From the NCBI RefSeq assembly GCF_030518195.1, contig NZ_JAULSC010000015.1, positions 42,003-106,002 on the forward strand: 64,000 nucleotides of DNA. Direction: 5' to 3'. Position numbers and translations under genes: made by a program. Positions 11,158-19,038 of the stretch are shown here, piece by piece. This DNA is from Nocardioides cremeus. GTDB taxonomy: Bacteria; Actinomycetota; Actinomycetes; Propionibacteriales; Nocardioidaceae. The first letter of the stretch is position 1. Every line of letters begins with the position of its first letter. The notes below the pieces were generated by a model, which was not told the DNA's origin, searched no databases, and worked only from the letters and a program-made list of their open reading frames with translations.

Positions 11158-11174
11158 GTCCGCTGTCAGCGAAC
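11158..11174 (-). promoter_or_regulatory. Candidate ClgR operator upstream of clpC
   Basis: The 17-mer GTCCGCTGTCAGCGAAC is an inverted repeat with half sites GTCCGCTG and CAGCGAAC, one mismatch from perfect. It resembles the actinobacterial ClgR box (TTCGCT-spacer-AGCGAA type), known to activate clpC and clpP genes. It lies 114 bases upstream of the clpC start, between the lsr2 stop and clpC. No ClgR gene is in the window. Confidence 0.5.
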
Positions 11175-11225
11175 GGGCCTCCGGGTGGTGCTGGGGTGCT
11201 GCTGGGTGGTGCTGGTGGGTGCGGG

Positions 11226-11573
11226 TCAGTGCGCGGCGTCGTACGCCTCGCGCACCTCGCTGCTCACGCGGCCCCGCTCGGAGACCTCCATGCCCTGCTC
11301 GCGCGCCCAGTCGCGGATGTCCTTGGTGCTCGGGCCCGAGCCGCCCGCGGACCCGGAGCCGGCGGTCGACGTACGACGCCCCGAGCCGCGGCGCGAGGAG
11401 GAGACCTTGCGGGCGTGGCCGACGTAGCGGGCGAACGCGTCGCGCATCTCGGCCGCGTTCTCGGCAGTCAGGTCGATCTCGTAGGAAGTGCCGTCGAGTG
11501 CGAAGGAGACGGTCTCCGATGCCTCGGTGCCGTCGAGGTCGTCCTCGAGAATGATCTGGACCTTCTGCGCCAT
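11226..11573 (-). CDS. lsr2: Lsr2 nucleoid-associated protein
   Basis: A 115-residue xenogeneic silencer and bridging protein. The N-terminal oligomerisation domain (about 1-58; MAQKVQIILEDDLDGTEA, then SYEIDLTAENAAEMRDAF) is joined by a basic Ser/Arg/Gly linker to a C-terminal DNA-binding domain (about 78-115; STKDIRDWAREQG) with the AT-hook-like RGR core. It binds AT-rich DNA. The upstream 200 bases are noticeably richer in A and T than the surroundings, which fits autoregulation. The stop is 181 bases from the clpC start in the same orientation. Confidence 0.95.
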   Translation of the reverse strand: MAQKVQIILEDDLDGTEASETVSFALDGTSYEIDLTAENAAEMRDAFARYVGHARKVSSSRRGSGRRTSTAGSGSAGGSGPSTKDIRDWAREQGMEVSERGRVSSEVREAYDAAH

Positions 11574-11936
11574 TTGTTCTTCCTTGCTGTCGCTCGAACA
11601 GAGACAATAAACCCGCGGACGTCGAAGTCGAATGCGGGGCAATAGCTGCGTTTCGCTGTGCAGCATTCGACATCATGCCATTGCGCGCAGTTCGCAAACA
11701 ATCGACGCGGTTTTCTTTACCCGCAATTCCGAGTCGTCCCCGGACATTCCTTGTAAAAGCACTCACCGAATTGCGGGATTGCCTGCGGCAAATGAGTCGT
11801 GGTCCGGGTCGTGGTCTGCCTCGTGGTTTGCCTCGTGGTTCGAGTCGTGTGACCCAGGACGCGCCCTGGCGCGGCCACGGGCCACGACCCAGACCACGAC
11901 CCGGACCACGACCCGGACCACGACCCGAGGAGCGCG
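11574..11936. other. Gene-free interval between coaX and lsr2
   Basis: The 363 bases hold no convincing gene. Bases 11574-11795 are relatively AT-rich for this genome (for example TTTTCTTTACCC near 11711 and TTGTAAAAGC near 11752) and probably contain the lsr2 promoter. Bases 11796-11928 are a structured repeat listed separately. In mycobacteria lysS sits between coaX and lsr2; here it is absent. Confidence 0.7.
11796..11928. repeat. Opposed arrays of a 12-bp repeat upstream of lsr2
   Basis: Four head-to-tail units of TCGTGGTYYGSS begin at 11797, 11809, 11821 and 11833, with a partial fifth at 11845. About 48 bases later come three units of the reverse complement, ACCACGACCCGG, at 11893, 11905 and 11917, with a partial unit just before them at 11882. 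The outer arms at 11796-11817 and 11891-11912 are perfect 22-base inverted complements, so the region can form a long cruciform or RNA hairpin. It lies just beyond the coaX stop. Confidence 0.8.
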
Positions 11937-12728
11937 TCAGCGGTTGCGGTCGTAGACCAGGCCGAGGCCGCGCAGCGTCAGCCAGGGGTCGTGCACGGTG
12001 AAGACCGAGCACTCCTCGAGCACCAGCGGGGCCAGGTGGCCGGTGGCGACCACGGTCATGTCGTCGGCGTGCACCCCGAGCTCGGCGACCATGCGGTGCA
12101 CGAGGCCCTCGACCTGGGCGGCGGCGCCGAAGACCATCCCCGACTGCAGCGCCTCGACGGTGTTCTTGGCGATCACCGAGCGGGGCCGCGCGAGCTCGAC
12201 CTTGCGCAGCTGGGCGCCGCGGCGACCCAGCGCCTCGAGGCTGATCTCGATGCCCGGGGCGATCGCGCCGCCGACGTACTGGCCCTGCGCGCTGACCACG
12301 TCGAAGGTGGTGGCGGTGCCGCCGAAGTCGACGACCACGGCCGGCCCGGAGTGCAGGGTGGCCACGGCCAGGGCGTTGATGATGCGGTCGCTGCCGACCT
12401 CGCGCGGGTTGTCCATCAGCACCGGGATGCCGGTGCGCACGCCCGGCTCGACGACCACCCGGGGCACGTCGTCGAAGTGCGAGCCGAGCATGTCGCGCCA
12501 CTCGTGCAGCACCGACGGCACCGTCGAGCAGACCGCGAGCCCCTCGATCTCGGAGCTCTGCCGGCCCAGCAGCCCACGCAGCAGCACCGCCCACTCGTCG
12601 GCCGTACGCCGCTCGTCGGTGCCAACCCGCCAGTGCGCCAGCACGTCGTGGCCGGGCCCCTCGGCCGCCGGCTGGAGGAGTCCCAGCACCGTGTGGGCGT
12701 TGCCGATGTCGGCGGCCAGCAGCACCAC
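11937..12728 (-). CDS. coaX: Type III pantothenate kinase
   Basis: A 263-residue acetate-and-sugar-kinase-fold enzyme making 4'-phosphopantothenate, the first step of CoA synthesis from pantothenate. Visible are the phosphate-binding DIGNAHT (about 6-12), the central Asp in VVVDFGGTATTFDV (about 128) and the IAPGIEISLEAL segment (about 150). It starts with tandem GTG codons at 12723-12728; GAGGA lies 7 bases before the first. It follows nadC by three bases in the same operon, linking NAD and CoA cofactor synthesis. Confidence 0.95.
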   Translation of the reverse strand: MVLLAADIGNAHTVLGLLQPAAEGPGHDVLAHWRVGTDERRTADEWAVLLRGLLGRQSSEIEGLAVCSTVPSVLHEWRDMLGSHFDDVPRVVVEPGVRTGIPVLMDNPREVGSDRIINALAVATLHSGPAVVVDFGGTATTFDVVSAQGQYVGGAIAPGIEISLEALGRRGAQLRKVELARPRSVIAKNTVEALQSGMVFGAAAQVEGLVHRMVAELGVHADDMTVVATGHLAPLVLEECSVFTVHDPWLTLRGLGLVYDRNR

Positions 12729-12731
12729 GGC

Positions 12732-13637
12732 TCAGTCCTCGCGGAAGTCGAGGCCGAGGTCGAAGACGCGCACCGAGTGGGTCAGCGCGCCCACGGAGAT
12801 GAAGTCGACGCCGGTGGCGGCCACCGCACCCGCCCGCTCGAGGGTCAGCCCGCCGGAGGCCTCCAGGGTGGCGCGGCCGGCGGTCAGGCGCACCGCCTCG
12901 GCCATCGTGGCGTCGTCCATGTTGTCGAGCAGCACCTCGGTGCAGCCGGCCTCGAGCACCGCACGCAGCTCGTCGAGGTCGGTGACCTCCACCTCGACGC
13001 GCACGTCGGGGCTGGCGGCGCGCACCGCGCGGTAGGCCTCGACGACGCCGCCGGCGGCGACCACGTGGTTGTCCTTGACCATCGCCCGGTCGACCAGGCT
13101 CATCCGGTGGTTGAGCCCGCCGCCGCAGCGCACGGCGTACTTCTGCAGCGAGCGCCAGCCTGGCAGGGTCTTGCGGGTGTCGAGCACCCGCGCGGACGTG
13201 CCCTCGAGGGCAGCGACCCAGGCGGCGGTCGCGCTGGCGACCCCGGAGAGGTGGGAGGCGAAGTTGAGGGCCGTGCGCTCGGCGGTCAGCACCGCCGCGA
13301 CCGGGCCGGCGACCGTCATCACCACGTCGCCGGGGCTAACCCGGGTGCCGTCCGGCACCCGGTGCAGCACCTCGAGGTCGTCGCCGAGGCCGTAGCGGAA
13401 CGCCAGCTCGGCGACCCCCAACCCGGCGACCACGCCGGCCTCGCGGGCGGCGACGTCGGCGACCGCGTGGCCCATCGGCGGCATCGCGGCGCTGGTGACG
13501 TCGTCGGCGCCGCCGGGCAGGTCCTCCTCGAAGGCGTCGGCGACGTGGGCGTGCACGGCGCGGGGGTCCAGGCCCGCCGCGGCGAGCTCCTCGACCAGGG
13601 CGCGCGGCAGGTCGCCGAGCGAGGTGCGGGCGATCAT
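12732..13637 (-). CDS. nadC: Nicotinate-nucleotide pyrophosphorylase (carboxylating)
   Basis: A 301-residue quinolinate phosphoribosyltransferase, which turns quinolinate and PRPP into nicotinate mononucleotide. Recognisable motifs are the EEDLPGGADDVTS opening (about 37-49), LNFASHLSGVAS (about 125-136), the basic substrate-binding DTRKTLPGWRSLQKYAVRCGG start near 153, and LLDNMDD near 220. Its ATG overlaps the end of nadB by four bases and coaX follows three bases downstream, so the genes are translationally coupled. Confidence 0.95.
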   Translation of the reverse strand: MIARTSLGDLPRALVEELAAAGLDPRAVHAHVADAFEEDLPGGADDVTSAAMPPMGHAVADVAAREAGVVAGLGVAELAFRYGLGDDLEVLHRVPDGTRVSPGDVVMTVAGPVAAVLTAERTALNFASHLSGVASATAAWVAALEGTSARVLDTRKTLPGWRSLQKYAVRCGGGLNHRMSLVDRAMVKDNHVVAAGGVVEAYRAVRAASPDVRVEVEVTDLDELRAVLEAGCTEVLLDNMDDATMAEAVRLTAGRATLEASGGLTLERAGAVAATGVDFISVGALTHSVRVFDLGLDFRED

Positions 13638-15352
13638 CGGGCTCCCTCCGGGGTGGCGCCGGCGGCCACCAGCGCGTCGCTGGCGGGCTCGGGGTGGAAC
13701 TCGACGCTGCCGACGCCGTCGCGCATCACCACGTCGAGGTGGCCGGCCCAGTCGGCGTCGTCGCGCTCGGGGTGGTCCTCGCGCCAGTGCGAGCCGCGGG
13801 TCTCCTCGCGGCGGGTGGCGGCGTCGGCCAGGGCGGCGCTGATGGTGAGCAGGTTGGTGGTCTCCCAGGCGGCCACGTCGACCGTGTCGCTGGGGGTCGA
13901 GGCCAGGGCGTCGAGCTGGGCGGTGGCCTCGTCGAGCCCCGCGGCGGTGCGCAGCACGCCCACCCGCGAGGTCATCACCTCCTGCACCGAGCGGCGTACG
14001 CCGGCAGCCACGAGGCCCGCGGTGCGCCGGTCGGGCGCGGGGTCGGCCCAGGGCCGCAGCTCGCCGGGCAGCACGGTGGCGATGCGGCGCGAGAAGACCA
14101 GGCCCTCGAGCAGCGAGTTGGAGGCCAGGCGGTTGGCGCCGTGCACGCCGGAGCACGCCGCCTCACCGGTGGCGTAGAGGCCCGGCACGTCGGAGCGGCC
14201 CCACAGGTCGGTGCGCACCCCGCCCGAGGCGTAGTGGCAGGCCGGGGCGACCGGGATCAGGTCGGTGACCGGGTCGACGCCGTGGCTGCGGCAGACCGCG
14301 AGGATGGTCGGGAAACGACGCTCCCAGAAGCTCGCCGCGGGCTCGTCGCCGCCGATGCGGGTCGCGTCGAGCCACATGTGCGGCAGCCCGGTCTCGAGCA
14401 TCCGCCGCATGATCGACTTGGCGACCACGTCGCGCGGAGCGAGGTCGGCCAGCGGGTGCGCGCCCTGCATGAACCGGTCGCCGTCGGGGCCGACCAGCAC
14501 GGCGCCCTCGCCGCGCACCGCCTCGGAGATCAGCGGCTGCTGGCCCACCGAGTCGGGGCCCAGGTACATCACGGTGGGGTGGAACTGCACGAACTCGAGG
14601 TCGCGCAGGGTCGCCCCGGCCCGCAGCGCCAGCGCCATCCCGTCGCCGGTGGAGACCGCGGGGTTGGTGGTCTGCGAGAAGACCTGGCCCAGCCCGCCGC
14701 TGGCCAGCACCACCGCGCGGCAGCGCACCGCGCCGACGCCGTCGCGCTGGCCCTCCCCCATCACATGCAGGGTCAGGCCCGCGACACCGCCGTCGGCGGC
14801 GAGCAGCAGGTCGACGGCCAGCGCGTGCTGGACCACCTCGATCTCGGGGGCCCGCTCCACGGCCGCGACCAGCGCCCGCTGGATCTCGGCGCCGGTGGCG
14901 TCGCCGCCGGCGTGCGCGATCCGGTCGCGGTGGTGGCCGCCCTCGCGGGTCAGCGACAGCTCGCCCTGCGGGTCGAGGTCGAACTGGGCGCCCAGGCCGA
15001 TCAGCTCGTGCACCGCCTCGGGCCCCTCGGTGACCAGCGCGCGCACCGCCTCGAGGTCGCAGCCGCCGGCACCGGCCACGAGCGTGTCGCGCTCGTGCTG
15101 CTCGGGGGTGTCCTCGGGGCCGAGCGCCGCGGCGATGCCGCCCTGGGCCCAGCGGGTCGAGCCCGCCGAGAGCACGTCCTTGGTGACGACCAGGACCTTC
15201 TCGCCGGGGCCCAGCGCGTCCTTGAGGCGCAGGGCCGCGGTCAGGCCGGCGATGCCGGAGCCGATGACCACGACGTCGGCCGAGGTCGTCCAGCCGGGCT
15301 CGGGCGCGCTCAGGCGCCCGGGCACGCGGCGTACGGGACTGGTGGTGGGCAT
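13634..15352 (-). CDS. nadB: L-aspartate oxidase
   Basis: A 572-residue FAD enzyme oxidising L-aspartate to iminoaspartate for de novo NAD synthesis. It has the dinucleotide-binding VVIGSGIAGLTAALRL (about 28-43), the RWAQGGIAAA motif (about 67-76), REGGHHRDRIAHAGGD (about 133-148) and HYASGGVRTD (about 380). The quinolinate synthase gene nadA, often the neighbour, is not in this window. It heads nadB-nadC-coaX and lies 48 bases beyond panD, probably in one transcript with the pan genes. Confidence 0.95.
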   Translation of the reverse strand: MPTTSPVRRVPGRLSAPEPGWTTSADVVVIGSGIAGLTAALRLKDALGPGEKVLVVTKDVLSAGSTRWAQGGIAAALGPEDTPEQHERDTLVAGAGGCDLEAVRALVTEGPEAVHELIGLGAQFDLDPQGELSLTREGGHHRDRIAHAGGDATGAEIQRALVAAVERAPEIEVVQHALAVDLLLAADGGVAGLTLHVMGEGQRDGVGAVRCRAVVLASGGLGQVFSQTTNPAVSTGDGMALALRAGATLRDLEFVQFHPTVMYLGPDSVGQQPLISEAVRGEGAVLVGPDGDRFMQGAHPLADLAPRDVVAKSIMRRMLETGLPHMWLDATRIGGDEPAASFWERRFPTILAVCRSHGVDPVTDLIPVAPACHYASGGVRTDLWGRSDVPGLYATGEAACSGVHGANRLASNSLLEGLVFSRRIATVLPGELRPWADPAPDRRTAGLVAAGVRRSVQEVMTSRVGVLRTAAGLDEATAQLDALASTPSDTVDVAAWETTNLLTISAALADAATRREETRGSHWREDHPERDDADWAGHLDVVMRDGVGSVEFHPEPASDALVAAGATPEGAR

Positions 15353-15399
15353 CGGGTCAGGCTAGTCGCAGGCGGTCGCGGCGGCTCTGGCGTGGCGGC

Positions 15400-15819
15400 T
15401 CAGCGACCGGCGGTGACGTCGCCGCGCACCAGGCCGGGGCCGTCGAAGGTCTCGGCCGGGTCGTAGCCGGTGGCCATGATCTTGTTGTCGCCGTCGACGA
15501 AGACGACGTGCGGCTGCAGCTCCTTTGCCTCCGCGGTCTCCATCTGGGCGTAGGCGATCAGGATCACCAGGTCGCCGGGGTGCACCAGGCGCGCGGCGGC
15601 GCCGTTGATGCCGATCACGCCAGAGCCGCGCTCGCCGGCGATCGTGTAGGTCTCGAGACGGGCGCCGTTGGTGATGTCGACGATGTGCACCAGCTCGCCG
15701 GCGAGCAGGTCGGCGGCGTCGAGGAGGTCCTCGTCGACGGTCACCGAGCCCACGTAGTGCAGGTCGGCCTGGGTCACGGTCGCGCGGTGGATCTTGCTCT
15801 TCATCATCGTGCGCAGCAT
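15400..15819 (-). CDS. panD: Aspartate 1-decarboxylase proenzyme
   Basis: A 139-residue pyruvoyl enzyme making beta-alanine for pantothenate. Autocleavage occurs between Gly24 and Ser25 in [18 protein letters not shown]; the active-site Tyr in [14 protein letters not shown] follows. The ATG at 15817-15819 has AGGAG 8 bases upstream. The gene is five bases after panC, and both feed the same pathway: PanD supplies beta-alanine for PanC. Confidence 0.96.
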   Translation of the reverse strand: MLRTMMKSKIHRATVTQADLHYVGSVTVDEDLLDAADLLAGELVHIVDITNGARLETYTIAGERGSGVIGINGAAARLVHPGDLVILIAYAQMETAEAKELQPHVVFVDGDNKIMATGYDPAETFDGPGLVRGDVTAGR

Positions 15820-15824
15820 GCGGA

Positions 15825-16727
15825 TCACTCCTGGTGGTGGGGCTGGTCGGGGGAGGCCGCGGGGCGACCGAGGACGAGGGGGAGGTTGTCGATGAGGCGG
15901 GTGCTGCCGACGCGGGCGGCGATCAGCACCCGCGCGTCGGTGCCGGCCGGCACGTCGTCGGGCAGCGCGGACAGGGACGGGTCGGTGATCTCGAGGTAGT
16001 CGAGGTCGACGCCCTCGGCGTCCCGCAGCTCGCCGCGGGCTGCGTCGAGGGCGACCTTCGCGCCGTACGCCGATCCCTCGACGGCGGCGAGCAGGGTGCG
16101 GCTCAGCGCGACGGCCTGCTCGCGCTGCTCGTCGTCGAGGTGCACGTTGCGGCTCGACATCGCCAGGCCGTCGGCCTCGCGGCGGGTCTCGGCGCCGACG
16201 ACCTCCACCCCCTGGCACAGGTCGGCGACCATCCGGCGGATCAGCACGAGCTGCTGGTAGTCCTTCTCGCCGAAGACCGCCACGTCGGGGCGCACCAGCC
16301 CGAAGAGCTTGGCGACCACGGTCAGCACGCCGCGGTAGTGGCCCGGGCGGGTGCGGCCCTCGAGCACGTCGGCGAGCGGGCCGGGCTCGACGGTCACCTC
16401 GGGCTCGCCGCCGGGGTAGACCTCGTCGACCGAGGGCGCGAAGACGACGTCGACCCCCTCGCGGGCGCACACCTCGAGGTCGGCCTCGAGGGTGCGCGGG
16501 TAGGTCTCGAGGTCGGCGGCCTCGCCGAACTGCAGCGGGTTGACGAAGACCGAGACCACGACCGGGCCGTCGCCGACGTGCTCGCGCGCCACCCGCACCA
16601 GGGAGGCGTGCCCCTCGTGCAGGGCGCCCATCGTCGGCACCAGCCCGACCCGCAGGCCGTCCCTGCGTGCGGGTGCGAGGCGCTCGGCGAGCTCGCTGCG
16701 GGTGCGGACGAGGGTCGGGGCGCTCAC
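15825..16727 (-). CDS. panC: Pantothenate synthetase
   Basis: A 300-residue ATP-dependent ligase joining pantoate and beta-alanine. It has the nucleotidyltransferase signature [16 protein letters not shown] (about 29-44), VFVNPLQFG (about 59), [15 protein letters not shown] (about 150) and the MSSRN motif (about 188). The GTG start at 16725-16727 overlaps the stop of the DUF2520 gene by four bases. The C-terminus runs into a His-rich tail. Confidence 0.96.
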   Translation of the reverse strand: MSAPTLVRTRSELAERLAPARRDGLRVGLVPTMGALHEGHASLVRVAREHVGDGPVVVSVFVNPLQFGEAADLETYPRTLEADLEVCAREGVDVVFAPSVDEVYPGGEPEVTVEPGPLADVLEGRTRPGHYRGVLTVVAKLFGLVRPDVAVFGEKDYQQLVLIRRMVADLCQGVEVVGAETRREADGLAMSSRNVHLDDEQREQAVALSRTLLAAVEGSAYGAKVALDAARGELRDAEGVDLDYLEITDPSLSALPDDVPAGTDARVLIAARVGSTRLIDNLPLVLGRPAASPDQPHHQE

Positions 16728-17647
16728 CGGTCCTCCCGCGCCGCCGCGGGATGAGCCGACTGAACCTGGGTGGCGGAGTGCTCGTCGAGCAGCTCGTGGA
16801 TGCGCATCGCGCGCAGCGGCACGATCCGCCCGTCGGTGACCGCCCGCCCGAGCGTGGCGCGGGCGAGGGCGACGTACGACGCCTTGGTCTGGGGGGCGTT
16901 GGCCGTGATGTCGTGGAGGTGGGCGCGCACGGTGCCGACGTCGCCGCGCACGATCGGGCCGGTCAGCGCGGCGTCGCCGTGCTCGAGGGCGTTGTCGAGG
17001 GCGGCGACCAGCAGCGGGCGCAGGGTGCCGGCGGGGTCGTCGGCGCCGGCGGCGGCCAGCACCTCCATCGCCTCGGTCACCAGCGTGACCAGGTGGTTGG
17101 CGCCGTGGGCGAGACCGGCGTGGTAGAGCGTGCGCATCTCCTCGGGCACCCACATCGCCCGGCCGCCGAGGTCGGCGACGACGCGCTCGGCGACCTCGCG
17201 CTCACCGGCGCCGGCGGTGAGGCCGAAGACGCAGCCGGAGAGCCGGTCGAGGTCGAGCGCGGTGCCGGTGAAGGTCATCGCGGGGTGGATCGCGGCGGTG
17301 CGCGCACCCGCGGCGCGGGCGGGCTCGAGGACGGCCAGGCCGTGGCGGCCCGAGGTGTGCACGACCAGCTGGCCCTCGCGCAGCGCGCCGGCGCCGGCGA
17401 GCGTGGTGACGACGTTGTCGAGCATGTCGTCGGGCACGGTCAGCAGCAGCAGGTCGCAGGCCCTGGCGACCGCGGTGGGCTTGGCGTTGGGCACGCCCGG
17501 CAGCAGTGCGGCGATGCGACCCAGGGTGGCGTCGGAGGCTCCGGCCGCGGCGACGACCTCGTGGCCGGCGTCGCGCAGGCGGGCAGCGAGGACGGCGCCG
17601 ACGCGCCCAGCGCCGATCACCCCCACCCGCAGTGCGGGGAGAGACAT
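16724..17647 (-). CDS. Rossmann-like plus DUF2520 protein, possible ketopantoate-reductase-like enzyme
   Basis: A 307-residue protein with an N-terminal NADP-type Rossmann domain ([14 protein letters not shown], about 8-21) and a C-terminal helical DUF2520 domain (about 150-270; [20 protein letters not shown]). The fold is like PanE and pyrroline-5-carboxylate reductases. The family usually sits directly before panC in actinobacteria, here overlapping it by four bases. That suggests, by context only, a role in supplying pantoate. No classical panE or panB is in the window. The ATG at 17645-17647 has AAAGG upstream. Confidence 0.82.
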   Translation of the reverse strand: MSLPALRVGVIGAGRVGAVLAARLRDAGHEVVAAAGASDATLGRIAALLPGVPNAKPTAVARACDLLLLTVPDDMLDNVVTTLAGAGALREGQLVVHTSGRHGLAVLEPARAAGARTAAIHPAMTFTGTALDLDRLSGCVFGLTAGAGEREVAERVVADLGGRAMWVPEEMRTLYHAGLAHGANHLVTLVTEAMEVLAAAGADDPAGTLRPLLVAALDNALEHGDAALTGPIVRGDVGTVRAHLHDITANAPQTKASYVALARATLGRAVTDGRIVPLRAMRIHELLDEHSATQVQSAHPAAAREDR

Positions 17648-17841
17648 GTCAGAACCTTTCGTTCCAGTCCCTCCGACCACCCCCTCGTCGGTGCAGCCGG
17701 GGCTGCTGGCGCGGGGGCCGGGGTGGGTACCGGACGTCGTGTCCGTCAGATACCCCATGAACGGTACGCCGCTCCGGCAACACGCGTAACCCGCGGCGGT
17801 GTGACCTGGCCCACCGCAGACGTTGGTCGAGCAGGGCCGCC

Positions 17842-17969
17842 GTCGGTCGAGCAGCGAGGGCCGAAGGCTCGAGCGACGCCGAGACCCCGCAACCACCCGG
17901 CGTACGGCACGTGGGCACCTCACCGGGTCTCGGCGACGCTCCTCGCTGGCGCTCGTCGCTGCTCGACCT
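17842..17969. repeat. GTTGGTCGAG-type intergenic hairpin repeat, copy A
   Basis: The left arm begins GTCGGTCGAGCAGCGAGG and ends GACGCCGAGACCCC (17842-17888). The right arm begins CCGGGTCTCGGCGACGC and ends GTCGCTGCTCGACCTA (17923-17970). Arm ends are reverse complements, with imperfect pairing in the middle. The loop, including AACCACCCGGCGTACGGC, is shared with copy C at 46 kb, so the whole unit is repeated, not just the stem. Confidence 0.85.
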
Positions 17970-17975
17970 ACGAAC

Positions 17976-18107
17976 CGTTGGTCGAGCAGCGAGGGCCGAA
18001 GGCTCGAGCGACGCCGAGACCCCGTGAGTCCATGGCGTACGGCGGGCACGTCAGTCACCGGGTCTCGGCGACGCTCCTCGCTGGCGCTCGTCGCTGCTCG
18101 ACCAACG
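17976..18107. repeat. GTTGGTCGAG-type intergenic hairpin repeat, copy B
   Basis: Same arms as copies A and C: CGTTGGTCGAGCAGCGAGG at the left, GTCGCTGCTCGACCAACG at the right. Its loop differs (starting TGAGTCCATGGCGTACGG) but keeps GGCGTACGG. It lies six bases from copy A in the same orientation, as a tandem pair just downstream of the glycosyltransferase stop. Confidence 0.87.
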
Positions 18108-18116
18108 GTGCGCGGG

Positions 18117-19031
18117 TCAGCCGACCTGGAGGGGGCGGGGGGCGCGGGGCAGCCAGTCGTGGGTGACGTGGTCGACCACGTGCACGCCCTCGGGGGCGCG
18201 GATCTCGTGCACGCCCGGCGGCACGGTGCCCTCCTTGAGCGCGTGGAAGACCGCCCACTCGCGGCGCTTGCGGCGGTTGCGCCACGAGGTGGCGAACGAC
18301 GTCGGGTCGGTCCAGTGCGCGAACTCGTCGCCGTGCAGGTCCTTGAGCTCCACGCACAGCCCGTGCGGCAGGCCCATGGTGCGGCAGTTGTCGGGGGTCG
18401 AGCGGATCTCCCACTCGAAGGCCTTGGTGAAGACGAAGTCGGGGCCCACCGGGTAGCCCCACTCCTCGGCGTTGCGCAGGCCCAGGTCGAGGTAGGCCAG
18501 CGACTCGTCCTCGATGTAGAGCCCGTGGCGCGGCACCCGGATGATCGACTGCACGCCGCCGACCTGCCAGGTCAGGTCGGACATCGAGACCTCGCCCTCG
18601 GTGGTCAGCACCATGTCGCCGTCCCACTTCCAGGAGTAGCGGGTGCCGACCTGGGCGAAGCACCAGTTGTAGAAGTACGACAGCGAGTGCACCGACAGCT
18701 CGTGCACCGCGAGGTGCTCGGCGCCGGCGCGGGCCACCTCGAAGGGGTACGTCAGCTGGGTCAGCTTGTGGGCCAGCCCGGCGTCGGCGGCCGCGCGGGC
18801 TGCCACCTCGGGCGTGCCGTCGGTCGAGCCGTTGTCGACCACGACCACGTGGTCGGTGGCGCGCAGCAGCGGCGGCAGCACGAACGGCAGCGCCATCGAC
18901 TCGTCCTTGACCCGCAGCACGGCGGTGGCGCCGGGGCGCAGCCCGCCGGGGCGGTTCCAGGGCCAGGTGATGTCGAAGTCGGTGTGCCCCTCGATGTTGC
19001 GCAGGCCCTCGGGGTTGCGGATCGCGTTCAC
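18117..19031 (-). CDS. GT-A glycosyltransferase (family 2-like)
   Basis: A 304-residue protein with the GT2 nucleotide-sugar site VVVDNGSTDGTPEVAARA (about 60-77) and a DxD-type metal site in SWKWDGDMVL (about 128-137). The acceptor half is Trp-rich (TSWRNRRKRREWAVFH). The chosen GTG at 19029-19031 comes 7 bases after the sulfotransferase stop; a longer open frame upstream overlaps that gene. It is probably co-transcribed with the sulfotransferase, so the pair may build and sulfate a surface glycan. Acceptor and sugar are unknown. Confidence 0.8.
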   Translation of the reverse strand: MNAIRNPEGLRNIEGHTDFDITWPWNRPGGLRPGATAVLRVKDESMALPFVLPPLLRATDHVVVVDNGSTDGTPEVAARAAADAGLAHKLTQLTYPFEVARAGAEHLAVHELSVHSLSYFYNWCFAQVGTRYSWKWDGDMVLTTEGEVSMSDLTWQVGGVQSIIRVPRHGLYIEDESLAYLDLGLRNAEEWGYPVGPDFVFTKAFEWEIRSTPDNCRTMGLPHGLCVELKDLHGDEFAHWTDPTSFATSWRNRRKRREWAVFHALKEGTVPPGVHEIRAPEGVHVVDHVTHDWLPRAPRPLQVG

Positions 19032-19038
19032 GACCGGC

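Larger units (their letters stand above)
17648..18116. other. Gene-free interval with repeats between the DUF2520 gene and a glycosyltransferase gene
   Basis: This 469-base stretch has no convincing gene. It includes the leader of the DUF2520-pan operon (17648 to about 17820), a short partial copy of the GTTGGTCGAGCAG repeat at 17822-17834, and two full hairpin repeats listed separately. Short open frames across it have repeat-derived composition and no start signals. Confidence 0.7.

Noticed and set aside
17842..18107. The hairpin repeats as insertion-sequence ends
   Set aside because: No transposase, no target duplication visible, and the interval between copies is only six bases.
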